From the NCBI GenBank assembly GCA_013398295.1, contig VZSF01008499.1, positions 1,392,899-1,456,898 of the forward strand: a DNA stretch of 64,000 nt, given 5' to 3'. The position numbers and the translations under genes were made by a program. The notes below the pieces were generated by a model, which saw only the letters and a program-made list of their open reading frames with translations, was not told where the DNA came from and did no database searches. Numbering within the stretch: the stretch's first letter is position 1; each line of letters starts with the position of its first letter. Below are positions 25,371-38,815 of this stretch, piece by piece. Origin of the DNA: Chionis minor. Its lineage: Eukaryota; Chordata; Aves; Charadriiformes; Chionididae.

Positions 25371-28300
25371 CAAATACATTTTGCTTTTTCCTGTGATCAC
25401 ATGTATCAGCAATAATCCACGCTAACCGATTTTAAAGGTAAAAAGAAGAAAATAAACGCTCACAGTACTACATTTTATGGAAGAACTTATTATCAATACA
25501 CTTCATCGTGGTAGCTGCAGAGTTTTATGTTCTTAGAAAAAGATGTACACATAGAGAACTATCTTTCTCGGATGCAGTTGCATGGAATTTTTGATTTTTG
25601 CAGTGCACCTGGTAAGTCTCTCCAAAGCAGCTCATACTACTTTCCTCAGGATTTCCTAAGCGTTACAAAATTATGAAATTTCTCTCTCCTGTCCTCTGTT
25701 GAAAGTATTTGTTATTCTACAAAACAATCCAGTGATTCTTGTATTCTTTGGGGACAGATCTTTCATTCACTCATTTCTTCTTTTGGTTAATTAAGGCACG
25801 AACAGCTATAAACTATTCTGTTTGAAAGCTGTGTCGCCAGCGTCTCTGGCAACTGCAGAGGTCTCAAACCACGGAGCTGCAATCTCTGCAACCCCTAGAA
25901 TCCACAAAGCTTGCAGATTCAGCCTGCTAGCTGCAAGAGGACTTAAGTTTTGATGCCTTTCTACCTTCGCCACAGGTTTTTACTGTATTTGTTTATATTA
26001 GGAATTTGTGGCTATATACTGAACGATAAGATTCTAGACAGAAGACTCAAAGAAATGCATGCTCGGACATATTTCGACTTAGTGGCCAAACAGCTTTATT
26101 CTGAAAGCATGTCCTGATGCACTGAGTTTAACAGAGAGAATTTAAAAGCAAACACTTAGTCTGTAATAAATCTGGTCTAAGAGTATAGAACAAGCAATGG
26201 CAGATACTATCTTCATGGCATAAGAAGTTTCAAAGTGATATCAGTATTTCATTTTTCATCTAGACTTCTTTCCTCAAATAATTCATCTGTTTTGGTTTTT
26301 TGTTGTTGGGGTTTTGTTTTGTTTGTCAGATTACTGTAGATACGCAAACTAATTTTAGGTATACAGTCCCTGGGTTTTGGTTCCTATAAAGTATACTTGT
26401 GGCAGAGTAATATCTAAACCATAACTACTTCTAAAACCTTAAATTTTAGTGAGCACTGTCTTCTTGCTTTTAAATCTCTCTCTTCTAAATGAGACTTTAA
26501 ACTAGATTTACAGTGAGTTCTCCCTATTCCATACAAGTGTATATATATGCCATAAGATAAAGTAAGTCTACTTTTTGTATCCTAGTAACAACTGTAAAAT
26601 ATTTTGATTTCTAAAATCTGCATTTTAACATTCTCAAACCAAACATATGCAATACATTTAAAACTAACTAGATGCTTATTTACCTCATGCATATGCAAAT
26701 AGGAATATAACTGCAACTTAAACAAGTTATAACCTGGTAAATAATTTTCTTTCAATGTTCAATAAAAATACTTAGTCTTATTCAGACCATGGGCAATTCT
26801 AGTATCTATATCCATATTTTAAAGAGTATGAAGTGTGTGAGTTTATACAAAGTACCAGCAGAAAACAACTGAAAATAGACTGTGTATTGACAAAATAGAG
26901 TCCCAAATAATTTTCTGAAATACAGTTTCTCTCACCCCAATCTGATAAAATCTTTGTTTGGAGAAAGTCCTGCAGTGCTAAAACAAACAAAAATCCTCAT
27001 ACCTAAGAAATTACCAACTCCAAGTCTGATAAATATTTTTTTTTATATTCATAGAACTGTCCTAAAAAAATGCAATGAATCATTTCAATGCATTGAACGT
27101 GTGAGGAAATGCATGTCCTTTATAAGCATTTGCTAAAAGCTTGCTTGAATCACTTGTAGCAGACATCACCATGAGTCTTCTGCCTTGACAAACCTCTGTT
27201 CAGAACAGTAGGTTAACACACACATGGTATTGCTTCTGATTCCTGGATGCTCAGCTTTGAAAACACAAAGCCTTTTCCTAAACAGTAACTCTGTCCTCCC
27301 TATCTTAGCATCTTCCTATCAACTCTTCCTTACTATGCAAACTACTCCTCATAGTGTTTAAGGACATTTAAAGTTGTGGGGTTGTTTTTTTTTTTTCCCT
27401 TCGTCCTCTGCTTATCTATCATCTCTTATTGTTAAAGGCCACCTGCAGTCTATACCTGTTTCCAGGGAAGAACTCTGTATGGATTACTTGCTGTTTTCTG
27501 CTCATACTGCTCTCACTAAAGTAGAACTCTACAGAGACCTTTCTAAAACTACTGCATCATTATTTCTTTGCTTCATGGCTTTCTGTATATATCCACTATC
27601 ACCTTTTTATATTTCAAGTATAAGCTCTTGAGGTACCTTGGTTTTTGTTTTCTGCTGGCATTGTGCTTGTGATTAAGGCAATAGGGTACTTGTGTGCATG
27701 CTAGTACTGTTGATAACAGTAATAACAACACTTTGCACTGAAATATTCTCGCATGGACATCCAAGGTACTTGAATGCACGTATGAGTAGAGAATGAATAA
27801 GAAGTGTTTTTCAAATGCTGGTATAAGCAAACTCTTTAGCTTCCTTTTTTGAATTCAAACTTCAATGCAAAAATGTGTAGGGTCAGTAAGAGAGATGTAT
27901 AAATATCCTTATATACCCTACCCAACACTTAATTTCTATTGGATGAATCAGGTTAGTTCTTCTCTATAGACAGTACAGTAGCACTGCAATTGATATATTT
28001 TTGTACATTAAGTGATATTTTCTAGAATGTTCTTTTATGATGAATGTTGTATTACACCTGCAGTTCCTCTTTAGAAGGGAAACCTTATAAAGAATTATAT
28101 ATCAAATACTGAGAGTGAGTAGGAAAGACAATCACTCTTCTCAGTATTTACAATGAAATCCTAAAAGATTCTTTTTTACAGTTCAGATCAAAAGTCATAT
28201 TTAGTGTCCAGGGACCCCCGCCTCCCAGATTTAGCTGAACTTTAGCAGAAAGGGAGAACCAAAAGAATCCTACCACAGATCAGCTTCTTTCACTGAAACT

Positions 28301-28990
28301 GTGATACTATGCAAGTCCTGTATACACAGCTGTTATAGGCTGAAATGTGGAATACTTTTTACTTCAGTCAGAAGGATTTGCAAGAGAACAATCAAAATTA
28401 TGCTTAAAAATGTGAAATTATCGTCTAAAAGGAGGAACAGCATTGCAATTAGACAAGCAGCAATATAAGAGCCTCACAGCACAAATGAGTCAATGCAAAA
28501 AGAGATTCCCCACAATCAGACTGCAGTGAGCACACAGACAAAGTACAATGAAAGTTTGCGCAACTATTATTGAAAATAGGGTCACCATGATTATTAATCA
28601 CTTAATTTAAAGACACACCCAAAATTCATACAGGAAACACACATGCATCTGTTACATTTATGATTTACAGAAGGATTTTGTTGTTCTGTACACAAAGCTC
28701 TAGTTCTTACTTGACAGACAGTCAACATAAGTGCAGCTGTTCTGAATAAAAAAAAAGTTTTTTGTACATTCTTCTATGATAGGGGATGTGGTCAGCCGTA
28801 ATTAAAGGACACCATGTTTGCAGACCTTTTTTTATATTACTCATTTTACTCAAAATACGTGAATACTTATAAAAAGCTTAACCAAATGGAACAACAGCAA
28901 GTGTTTGGTGCCACGGAATGAACTGCTCTTTAAGTTCCCTCTAGGTATTAGAAACGAGTAGCTGTTGTTAAAAAAGTGTTTACTTATACC

Positions 28991-29011
28991 AGGAGGTTCA
29001 CAGGAGGTTCA
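28991..29011. repeat. Short 11-bp direct repeat
   Basis: AGGAGGTTCA occurs at 28991-29000 and again at 29002-29011. Minor slippage-type duplication. Confidence 0.6.
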
Positions 29012-29884
29012 TCAAACATTAAATACTACGAATGACTGTGTATTACAACTGGAAAGTGTATTTGGCAAGGACAATGAAAATTACTTTAACAGTACAAGCA
29101 ATTCTAATTTGATCTTTCAGTATACATGTTAAATTGCATTCCACAACAGGTTTCTGTTCATTTCATATCACAATAAAAGGAACACACCCAACATTCCTGT
29201 ACAGGAGACACTGCAAATCAGAGCTTGTCCTGCCTTGAAGGTATAAAGTCCTTGAACAAAACATTATTTGCAAGGAATGAACCTCAGCTCTGTCCTCATG
29301 TATCAGTTCTTAGTGTCATCAAACATGTTAGAGACTGACCATATTTTAAGATTTGTGAAGGAAAATAATTTTTGTTCTTTGGCATATTTAAATGTGCTTT
29401 GTACGTAACATATATGTCATAACCAAAAAAGCATGGTAGACACTATGGCTACATTGTCCACGTGAAGACTCTCACACTGTTTGAACAAGCCAGATTTATA
29501 ATTTGTGAGCTAGCTTTTATAGCCCTATACTGCTAGCCATAATGGTGTCCTGACATACTCTTAATGTTCAGCTCTATCACTTCTACCTACATATTTTGCA
29601 CTAGCTATATCTCTTAATTCCCATCTCATGTTACCTCATATATATTATGCACACAAGCATAGCACATGTGATTGCACAATAAATTGGGAAAGTATGCATA
29701 ACAAGGGAAATTTAAGAAAAACATTCAAACCTCCTTGCATTTAGGAGCAAAACATTAAAAGCATAAATGCAAAATCCTAAGTACAGAAGTCCTGAAGAAG
29801 AATAAATAGCGTTACAGAGGGACAAAACCTGAATAAGAGATGATGTGATCCTGTTATTGAAAAGGCAGTTCTGATTCAGATATA

Positions 29885-30115
29885 TTCAGAACAGCGCCAT
29901 AAGGCTCAACCACTGCACTGCTAGAGAGGTCTCAGCTGAAATACAGTATTCAGGTTTATCTCCAGCATTTGTAAGATACAAGCAGAGAGAAAGAGAATAG
30001 TCAGAGGAAAAAGCAAGAAGGAAGACATGAACTATGGTAAAGGACTGAGTGATACAAGTTTCTTTAATGTAGACAAGACTAGACTGACAGGAGACGCGAT
30101 AACCAACATGTAACA
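29885..30115 (+). mobile_element. Ancient CR1/L3-like LINE fragment
   Basis: Plus-strand sequence resembling the 3' coding part of CR1/L3 LINEs: CTGAAATACAGTATTCAGG corresponds to the LEYCIQ-type region, followed by segments like the GAGAGAAAGAG and AAGACATGAACTATGG blocks where CR1 elements have the last coding helices. It is heavily diverged, without an intact frame. The call rests on order and spacing of degraded blocks, so a profile search is needed for certainty. Confidence 0.45.
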
Positions 30116-32054
30116 GCATCGGATGATCAGCTGTTCGCTAGTCCATCAATGACAGAGAAGATTTATGTTACATGTAAGAAAAAAATTTCATACTATGTAA
30201 AGCAGTGCAACTGATGAACAGGAAAATCTCTGAAATATTCGTCCCTAAACTTCAGGAACACTGTGAATGTCTAGCAAGAATGAGCTTGGTCTATCTACTG
30301 TCTGCTTAGAGCAGGACAACAGCTCAGAAAATATCCCACCAAGTTTCCTTCCTACCTTGCATTCCTGTGATTACATCAAACAGCGTTTATCTGGTAACCT
30401 CAAGGTTTCTACAAAACATGGAAAATTATGTGGAGGGAAATCCTGAATTCTAGAATAATTCTAGAATAAATTAATTCTAAATCATTCCAAAATCTATGCT
30501 ATTGACTAGCTATCCTCCAAACCATAACCAAACTCTAATACATCTTTTTCCTCAATGATTTGTATGTTATCACATACCTCCATTTGTATGTTTTAACCCT
30601 TTGAATTTATTCTATTAATGCTGTAAAAAAAAGCAGTAACATCATGCCTGTGTACCTAAATATAGAATATTTGATAGAAAAAATATGTATTTTTTTATTG
30701 TTGCATATTAAAACACAAGTCCCTTAACTCATACGACAATATAAAAATAAAACTACTCCAATTTTGGACTTAAATTTAACTACTGTCTTGTGAAGAAAAG
30801 TAGGGAGTCATGGGTTTTTAATAAAAGTTGGTTCCTTAGGAGCAGCAGTAGTTCCTTTGTAGTATCCTTTACAATTTCTTTGAAGTCTCAAAATAGTGTG
30901 TAATATAACCCATTTAAGACAATGGTTTTAGCATCAGCTATAAAATAAATTTAGATGCATTTCTGCCACGCTCTACTTTTTGAGTCTCTATGGCCACTAT
31001 TTAAAATGGATCCTTCAAAGACGGCTTGAAAGCAGGGTACTTAATTCTGTTTCTAGTAGGTTCCCATGAAATTCTGTGCTGCTTACAGCACGAACAGATC
31101 TATTAAAATAGAACAGGTTGAATTTTAAGGCACCACTACAAGTAATTGCCTCAGCCTGATTCTTGGTGTTATTAAAAAAATAAAAATCAATCACTGAAAC
31201 AGTCCAATTATTTTTATTATAATGCATAAATATATAATGTTTTCCTTTACACGTGCAATTCCTTCTCAGCTCTTTCCTTCACACACATAAAAAAAGGAAG
31301 AAGGAAAGATGAAATCTGCCAAGCAATAAACCCATGCTAATAACAAATCCAGTATGTTGTGGAGCAAACCTCATTTTCTTGAAGACTGCTAGTAAATCAA
31401 TCGACTTCCATTAAACCTGAAAGACCTTCAGCTATAACCCTGTCACTGTCCACAGATGTGGCCAAATTATCTCAAACTGATCTAGTCAAGTAGATCACAT
31501 CTTCTGATATGTGTATTTTTTAATTACATTAATTTTTGCTTGCTAACATAATACGAGTAAGGGTGGCACTCCCTGCCACAGAAATGACGGAAAAGTCTCA
31601 GCCAGGCCATTAATCTTCCGTGTAATGTTTTAAAGGATTCTACTCGGGCATTGATTACGGCCCCAGTGCTGCAACCCGAACTGGTAGCACTGTCACAGTG
31701 ACTTGAAGGGCTGTCCCTCTGCGTGCACACAGCTGCATCTCCCTGTACGTCTCCGTCCCTGCCCGTTCACCATGCTGCACAGCTCCCAAGGCAAAACACT
31801 TACCTGCTCAAGAAAGGAAGCGCCACACACCAACGCTGCACTAGTCCTAACCCATTTACAAACCCACCCTTCTACCTTGCTATTACAGCTAAAGATGGTG
31901 AGGGTTGTTGGGTTTTTTTTATTTCAAAAGCATGATTTTAAAAGAGTTGTAAAGCCTTCTACGGAGGCATTGCTCATGCTATTTCTCACACGTACCCTTT
32001 TTATAAAAGGCTTTTTAACACCCATTTGAAAATGAATATTTACACACTGAAATA

Positions 32055-32289
32055 TACCGAGGGTTCATTTAGATTAGCTATTAGGAAGAAATTTTTTACT
32101 GTGAGGGTGGTGAGACACTGGAACATGTTGCCCAGAGAAGCTGTGGATGCCCCATCCCTGGAAGTGTTCAAGGCCAGGTTGGATGGGGCTTTGAGGAACC
32201 TGGCCTAGTGGGAGGTGTCCCTGCCCATGGCAGGGGGGTTGGAACTAGATGATCTTTAAGGTCCCTTCCAACCTAAACTGTTCTATGAT
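32055..32289 (+). mobile_element. Well-preserved CR1 LINE 3' tail
   Basis: Plus-strand CR1 3' end, the cleanest repeat in the window. The frame ending at the TAG at 32206-32208 reads FFTVRVVRHWNMLPREAV, then DAPSLEVFKARLDGALRNLA, the CR1 ORF2 C-terminus. The 3' UTR follows (TGTCCCTGCCCATGGCAGGG, GGAACTAGATGATCTTTAAG) and ends TTCTATGATA. It is 5'-truncated, as CR1 copies usually are, and lies antisense to PDGFC in intron 3. Confidence 0.93.
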
Positions 32290-35200
32290 ACCTCCCTATT
32301 TGTATTTGTACTTCAAATATTTTTCTCCCTCAGTCTCTTCTTTTCCCATTCACTGACTCAGGAATACTGGGTGTTTCTGATGATTTCATGTAGAATATAT
32401 ACAACTAATTACAGAACACAGACATCAAAACCTGTGGTTTTCTAAGCTTTAATTAGTTGTGGTTTCACGGGCTGCTATTCATTGCAATCTAGGAAGTGGT
32501 TAGATGTGGGGTTTATTATCAGTTTAAATAAAGAGCCAAAGTGTGAGGCACTGGTTCCACCTGAGTTTTCTAGCACATAAAAAACATGATTTTCCGTGAA
32601 CTGCAGACATTGTTTTCATTCTGTTGAACCCAACGTTACACAAAGTAATTTGCTGCATTAGACTACTAGACTGAAAGATACTGGCTAACCACAAGTTTAT
32701 CCTTCGATCAAGACAGAAATGGTATGATTGAAAATGCTCATTTAAATGCTTGACAAAGCACTGTTTCACAAATAAGCCAAATAAGATAAATTAAGGTGAT
32801 ATTAAAAAGACATTATTTACAAGCATTTATCATTGAGTATGTTTTTTTCTCTATGAATGAGGGACAGTTTGCTGCAGAAGAGGGGAAAAAAGCTGGGGGA
32901 AAAAAAGCAAGTGTGCAAGGAAACACTGGGCAAGAATGTTCACTGAAGAGATCTGCATGGCTACTCCTGGTGGGATTTCTTCTGTCTGCCCTGCACAGTG
33001 AAGCCCCATGAGCTGATCTGTTTGTTTAAATAAGAACAGGAACCAATTGGGAAGGTTCTCGTTACCAAAAATGAAACATAATTGAGATGCACTGCATAAA
33101 TTACACTTACAAAGCCATTTCAAACAAGTTGGGTAAATTGACTGTGATGACTGCCATGCTTTGCCAAAGAAAGAGTCAATCCAGTAGTTGGAGAACATAT
33201 TTTCTGTTTTTGTAAACGATTATACATTTAAGATACCTAATTACCAAGAAGATAGTAGTATCATGTTCTTGGCCTTCTTCCACTATTTACTACTTAATTT
33301 GAAGCTGTTTTGCATCTTTCAGATTATGTGTGCAGTCCCACTGGACAAACGTGAGGATCTGAATGAACAAATTAGGATGCGTGAGCACAAGCCACTTGTG
33401 GAATGGGAGGGGAGACAAATTGTCACTTCAAATATATCACCATAAACTCAATATAATTTGAATTTATATGAGTAAAAGTTCTCTTTGTAAATTCCAGTAA
33501 GTTATATTACAGTTAAAAAGTCAGAAGACATTTTGCCATCTAACAAGGTTATATTCTCTCCTCAAACAATATATTAGCATTATATACGCAACTTTAGCAA
33601 CTATTACGTGTTGTAAAAGAAAATTCTGAGAAATGAGGATGTTTTAGTAAGCAACTAAAACACCAACACCTCTTTTCTTTTTTTCTCCCACTGTTCCACT
33701 ACTGCCAGACAAAATTAAACCAATTTTCTGAGATAAACGCTGATTGAGATCTCAGAATGATAACATCAATACTGTTTTTAACCCAATTACCGAAGTTAAA
33801 TTCTTCCAGGCAATCTTTACTTCATTGCTGAAACTGGTCCATGGTGTATAATTCATTCAATTAGGAAATTAGAGGAATAGGTAGCAATTGTAAAATAAGA
33901 TCTCATTGGGCAGAACATTATTCTCAGTTAAACAAATGCATATAGAGAAACAATTATTTTCCAATTAATTTATCGATATATTTTTAAGAAACAATAATCT
34001 ATTGAAACTTGGATAATGTGGCCATTAGTTTGATGATGTGGTCATTGTTTTTCAGACTACAATACCTAATATTTCCTGTTGAGGGCAATGGGAACTGCTT
34101 GTTCAAAAATCTGTCTGGCACCAGTCACACTGTCTGTATGACAACCAGAAACAAAACATCCAAAGATTTCAAAAGTCTGTAAATTGGAAAGTATACCATT
34201 ATCTATTACTGCAATTTCAATAGTGTGCTTATTACTATATGAGTAGAAATAATGAACATTAAAATTGCATGCCATAATAAATCCAATTTGATACATTGTT
34301 AGAATAACGTTAAAACTGTTGTCCTGACAAAAAGCACAGGAATACTGTTTTTAAACAGAATGATCTAACCATGACAATTTGCCACTATGACTGTTGTGAA
34401 TTATCCCCCCTCAAGTGACCTATTATTTTCTCTTTCTCCTCTAAACCTCAATAAATGTCAAAAACCAGAAAACAGCTGGCACCATTCTCCTGCAGCAGAA
34501 AATATCAGAGGAAGGTACAAGTGCCTTACTGCAAAGAAGCCCTGGCCTACGACAGACCGTTACTGGAGACGGAACACTGTATGTGACAGAGTCAGAGCAG
34601 CGTATAAAATATCCATACTGAAAAGTTCACATGCTGCGCCCATGCAAGATCTGTTTCTTCCTGGTTCTCTTTGGGGATTCTCTAATTGCTTGATTAGGAG
34701 ATTACTTTGTGGAAGCATTTAATTAAAGTAAAAACAAGAATGGAATTTTTTTTTTTTTCTTAAAACTGTTGTTAAAATAATTTTTCTCTCGTTTCAGATT
34801 TTTATGATGACATCACCTGAGTATTTTGCCACTCTTCCAAGTATTAGCCATGAAATTTAGGCCAGCCCCTATCTATAAATTTTCTACTGGTATTTTTGTA
34901 TAGCAGTAGCTTTGTAAATTATAGCTTTGTATGGATTGCTTTATGATGCTCTTTAGGATCACACAATTGTTTAAAATCATCGTTAACTTTTTTTAAACAG
35001 CTTGCAGAGAAAAGTTGGTTCTGTTCACACTTGGGCAGCTTTCAATTTATTGATCTTCCAAATCCCCCTATAATTTGTAAGCAATATCAGGTAATGAAAT
35101 ATCAAACCATATAATGGAAATTTTAACACTTTTTTTACTTCTTTAAAAGCACAGCAAGTCTCTTTTGCAATTTAAAGCAGTACTTTTCTAATACAGTTTT

Positions 35201-36638
35201 TAAAATACTAGATGCAGTAGGATGTCTGCTTAAAACAACGGACAGCAACCACAGTCTCAGAAAATAATCACAGAAGACCCTGAAAGTGTCGCTATGATCT
35301 AAATGGAAATCTGCAAAAAACCCCTCGTTACTTACTAGCATGGTTAGATACAAATAGTCGATGTTACCTTCTCTTCTGGTTAGTCTTAATTCTAAGAAAA
35401 TGCAGAAATAAATTCTGAACTACATACAGATATATGTTAGTAGCTTGCAAAAGTAACAGCTGACTTTACCTTGCTCTTCTCTCATGACATCACTTCAAAG
35501 GCATTCTTATACTTTAAATAAAGTAGGAATATAGTGCTGCTCTGCAGTACTTAACCAGAACAGTTTGGTTTACTGCAGCAGAGCAGAAGGCTGCTGTGGG
35601 GTTGACAGTGGCCCTGCGACTTGCACGTGTGCTTCGCCTTCTTACAGGGGGCTTTGCACAAGGTTCAGGTTCAACTGTGTCTCACATTTGCCAAGTATTG
35701 GGCATTCAATCTGATCACCTTTATCACATCAAACACGTATTTTCCTTAAGTTCTAATATTTTTAGATACATTTTCTTACCAAAGTAGTGAATTACTTCCA
35801 AATTTTATATTGTCTTTCATCTATGTAAATACCTAGCTGTAAAAGGAACTTACTCTTAATGACGATTGGGAACATAACTGAAAAACTCTGTGACAATTTT
35901 TCATTTGTCTTCATACTGTTGACTTGACCATCTGCCTTTGGGTTTTGGTGAAAAACTGGGCTGTGGTCTGAAGTGTTTTATACCAGCAAACAGTTTCAAA
36001 ATGCTCTTGTGAACCTTAATTCTACATTTATGTTGCATCAAAAGATATACTGCTATTTTAGGCACCTAATCACAAGTTTTTTTCTTACATGAAAGGTTCC
36101 TATGACTTTCTTAAGCAGAAAGGCAATTAAAAAAAGTAAATACAGTATTTAATGTTATAATTATTGACAGAGCGCAAACAAGAGATCAATGGCAGAATTT
36201 ACTTTGACTAAAAGACAAGAATTCCAAGCCAAAAAGGCACAACAGAGATGATTCAAGAACGGGAAGTATTTTATTATTAACTTTTGATTACCCTGAACAC
36301 CTCACATTGAAAAGCCCAAAGACAAATATGCACACACAAGTCGGAAGAGTTCAGAAGATCAGAGTGATTTTCAGAAGATAAGCAAGGGCAACCCTATTAA
36401 CAGCTTACATATTAAAAGCCTACATATATGTGGCTAACTGTCCTGCCAGTCAGCAAGTTAAAAATGATTTGGCATTTGGCCCTTTCCCCCAGGAAATACA
36501 GACGATGACCGGCTGACTTTGATAATTTGACTCAACTCAGTTATCTTGCTCTCCTTGGCTACCTAGTCATTTTGGTTATGTCAGCCAGCAGGGAAGTTCA
36601 GGGTCAAATTTTGCACAGAGTTAGCAAAATTTGTCTAT

Positions 36639-36672
36639 GTTGTGGTTTAACCCCAGTTGGTAACTAAGTACT
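36639..36672 (+). mobile_element. Possible avian LTR end fragment
   Basis: TGTTGTGGTTTAACCCCAGT and the next bases resemble the TG-start end of a retroviral LTR type common in non-galliform birds. Only about 34 bp are recognisable and no second end or coding part follows, so this is at most a remnant. Recognition is from memory. Confidence 0.4.
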
Positions 36673-38791
36673 TTTAGATTTTAGACGTTTTGAAGTTCCA
36701 AAAATAGTGACAAATTCACATTCACATGCAGGCACAATAAGTAAAAGAAAAATACTGAAAATAAAACATTTGAAAATTCAAATTTAAGAAACTACATTTA
36801 CTATGTCAACTATTCACAAAACTATGAGGCTACTGATTTCTAACAAAAATACCTTAGCATAGCATCTGTCTTGTTAAAAGCAGTCATGCTGTTTAAAGAA
36901 TATTTGTCACAGTATTAGAAGAACATTCCGAACAAGAAATGCCTACCGAGAAACTCTAAAGTTAACTAAGCTCTACCAAAAGACACCAGGACTACATACT
37001 GGACAATGAAGTATCAGACTGATTTAATTATCTACACCACTACGCTGAAATTCCCCTAACCACCTAAAAGACTTCCTCAGATGAGACCTGAGAACTGTTG
37101 TATGTGGTGTCAGGGTAGAGTTATTATGGAGTTCCCCCAAGGAATCCGTTCGCAGCTGGAAGGGAAGGACTATTAGGAACCACCAACTTCACAATGTCTG
37201 TAAGATTACATGCCAAATTTCTTCCAAAGGCTGTGCCATCTGCTTTCATATCACCGCTTTTCAAGTGCCTTTAAACCTGGTCTTTCATGCACTGAATCAC
37301 TCCCTTCAATTTGAAGCCCAGCATTTTATTTCTCCTCATAAATTATTCTTATTATTTTTCTTCCCACAATTTATCGCCTAGCTCAAAAGCAGAGTGAAAT
37401 GAATACTCGAGCAGCCTGAGCATTCTGCCCCCGCAAATGTCTTTCCCCAAATTGCCCTCCGTTTTCGCGTGCAAGGTTTTGTTTATTTCATTTTGCTTTT
37501 TACACAATGACGGTTCTTCCACAACATACACCAGCTATCAGGAGCGAACATGGAAGCAATCCTCCTGAATTCCTTCTCCACCACCCTAGCCAGAGATAGC
37601 TTAAAGAACAGATGCAACAGCTTTGTGATTATCTAGACTTTCCCATGAAAACAAAACTAAAACCTTTTCAACAAAAATCCTGGCTTCTTCAGCAAAACCT
37701 TTCATCATCATCATTAAAAAAGTTTTGAGTACTTATGAGAAGCTAACAAATGACAGCTCATAATCCCCACCTGTGACACCAGAGGCCAGGTACTGCAAAG
37801 ACAAGACAGGTGCAAATTTTGGTATTCCCATAGTGCTTATTATCTATCCCTTTTTAGAAACAAAAGGATTTCTCTTAACACCACTACCAATACCCCACAT
37901 TAATCTTTCCACAAGCAAACTCTTACCCTGAAGCTATTATACAGTGTTATTACTCTGTCAAGAATTTTTCTCCTGAATTTGAAGAGGTGCTTCCACCAGT
38001 CTGTGGAGTTAGACTGTGCAGTCAGTCACCTACAGAAGCTGCTCCACAGCTGATGTAATCTCAAATGTCCGGAGCTGCACCCATCGTTCCATTTTTTCCA
38101 TGCAATTCTGCTGTTCCTAAGAGCCTTTCAGATCTGGACTTATGTTAAAAAAAAATTAAAAAAAAATAGAGAAGTTGCACTGAGTAACTCTGTTCTGTCC
38201 CAAATTCTTTCCTTTTGTTCCTATTTTCATCTTTTTCTACCAGAATTACCGTAGGGAAAATTAACACAGTACACACCACTCTAATTAGTTACTGCCTGCT
38301 TTGTTGGGGTGAGGCAATGGATAGGGCTGCGGCTTGACTGAGCTATTAATAATGGTCAGGGACACAACATGACTGTAGCTGAAACAGCACAACTGAAAAT
38401 TACGGTGCTCCCTGCAACCTAGTATCAAATGTACATTTGCTTACCTTTTTTTCCACTAGCAATCATGTCAGACATAACATCTCAGTATTCGAAAGCACAA
38501 AAAATCTAGGACTGTGCCAGTGACACAAGGGATTACTTTGAGAATGGGACAGAGTCACTTTGCTTTGGAATTTGTAGAGAAGCCATCAGCGTGCTTTCTC
38601 AAAAAGCTGTGAATAACATGTTGATCCTGGAAATTGGAAAAGGGATAGTCAACTAGACAATTATGTAAACTTTGAAACATAAAAAAAAAAATAAAGAAAA
38701 GGGTAGCCATAAAAAACCCCTTATACAATCCAGCAGAGCTAAAGGGACCTGGGAGAATAGGAAGGTGGCGTTTTTTTCTTGTTTGTTTCTT

Positions 38792-38815
38792 GGGGTTGGG
38801 GGAGCGGGTTTGGGG
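38792..38815 (+). other. G-quadruplex motif
   Basis: Four G runs of 4, 5, 3 and 4 separated by TT, AGC and TTT on the plus strand, which is the template strand of PDGFC intron 3. It fits the standard G3+N1-7 rule. Flanking T-rich sequence suggests a simple-repeat origin. Confidence 0.6.
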
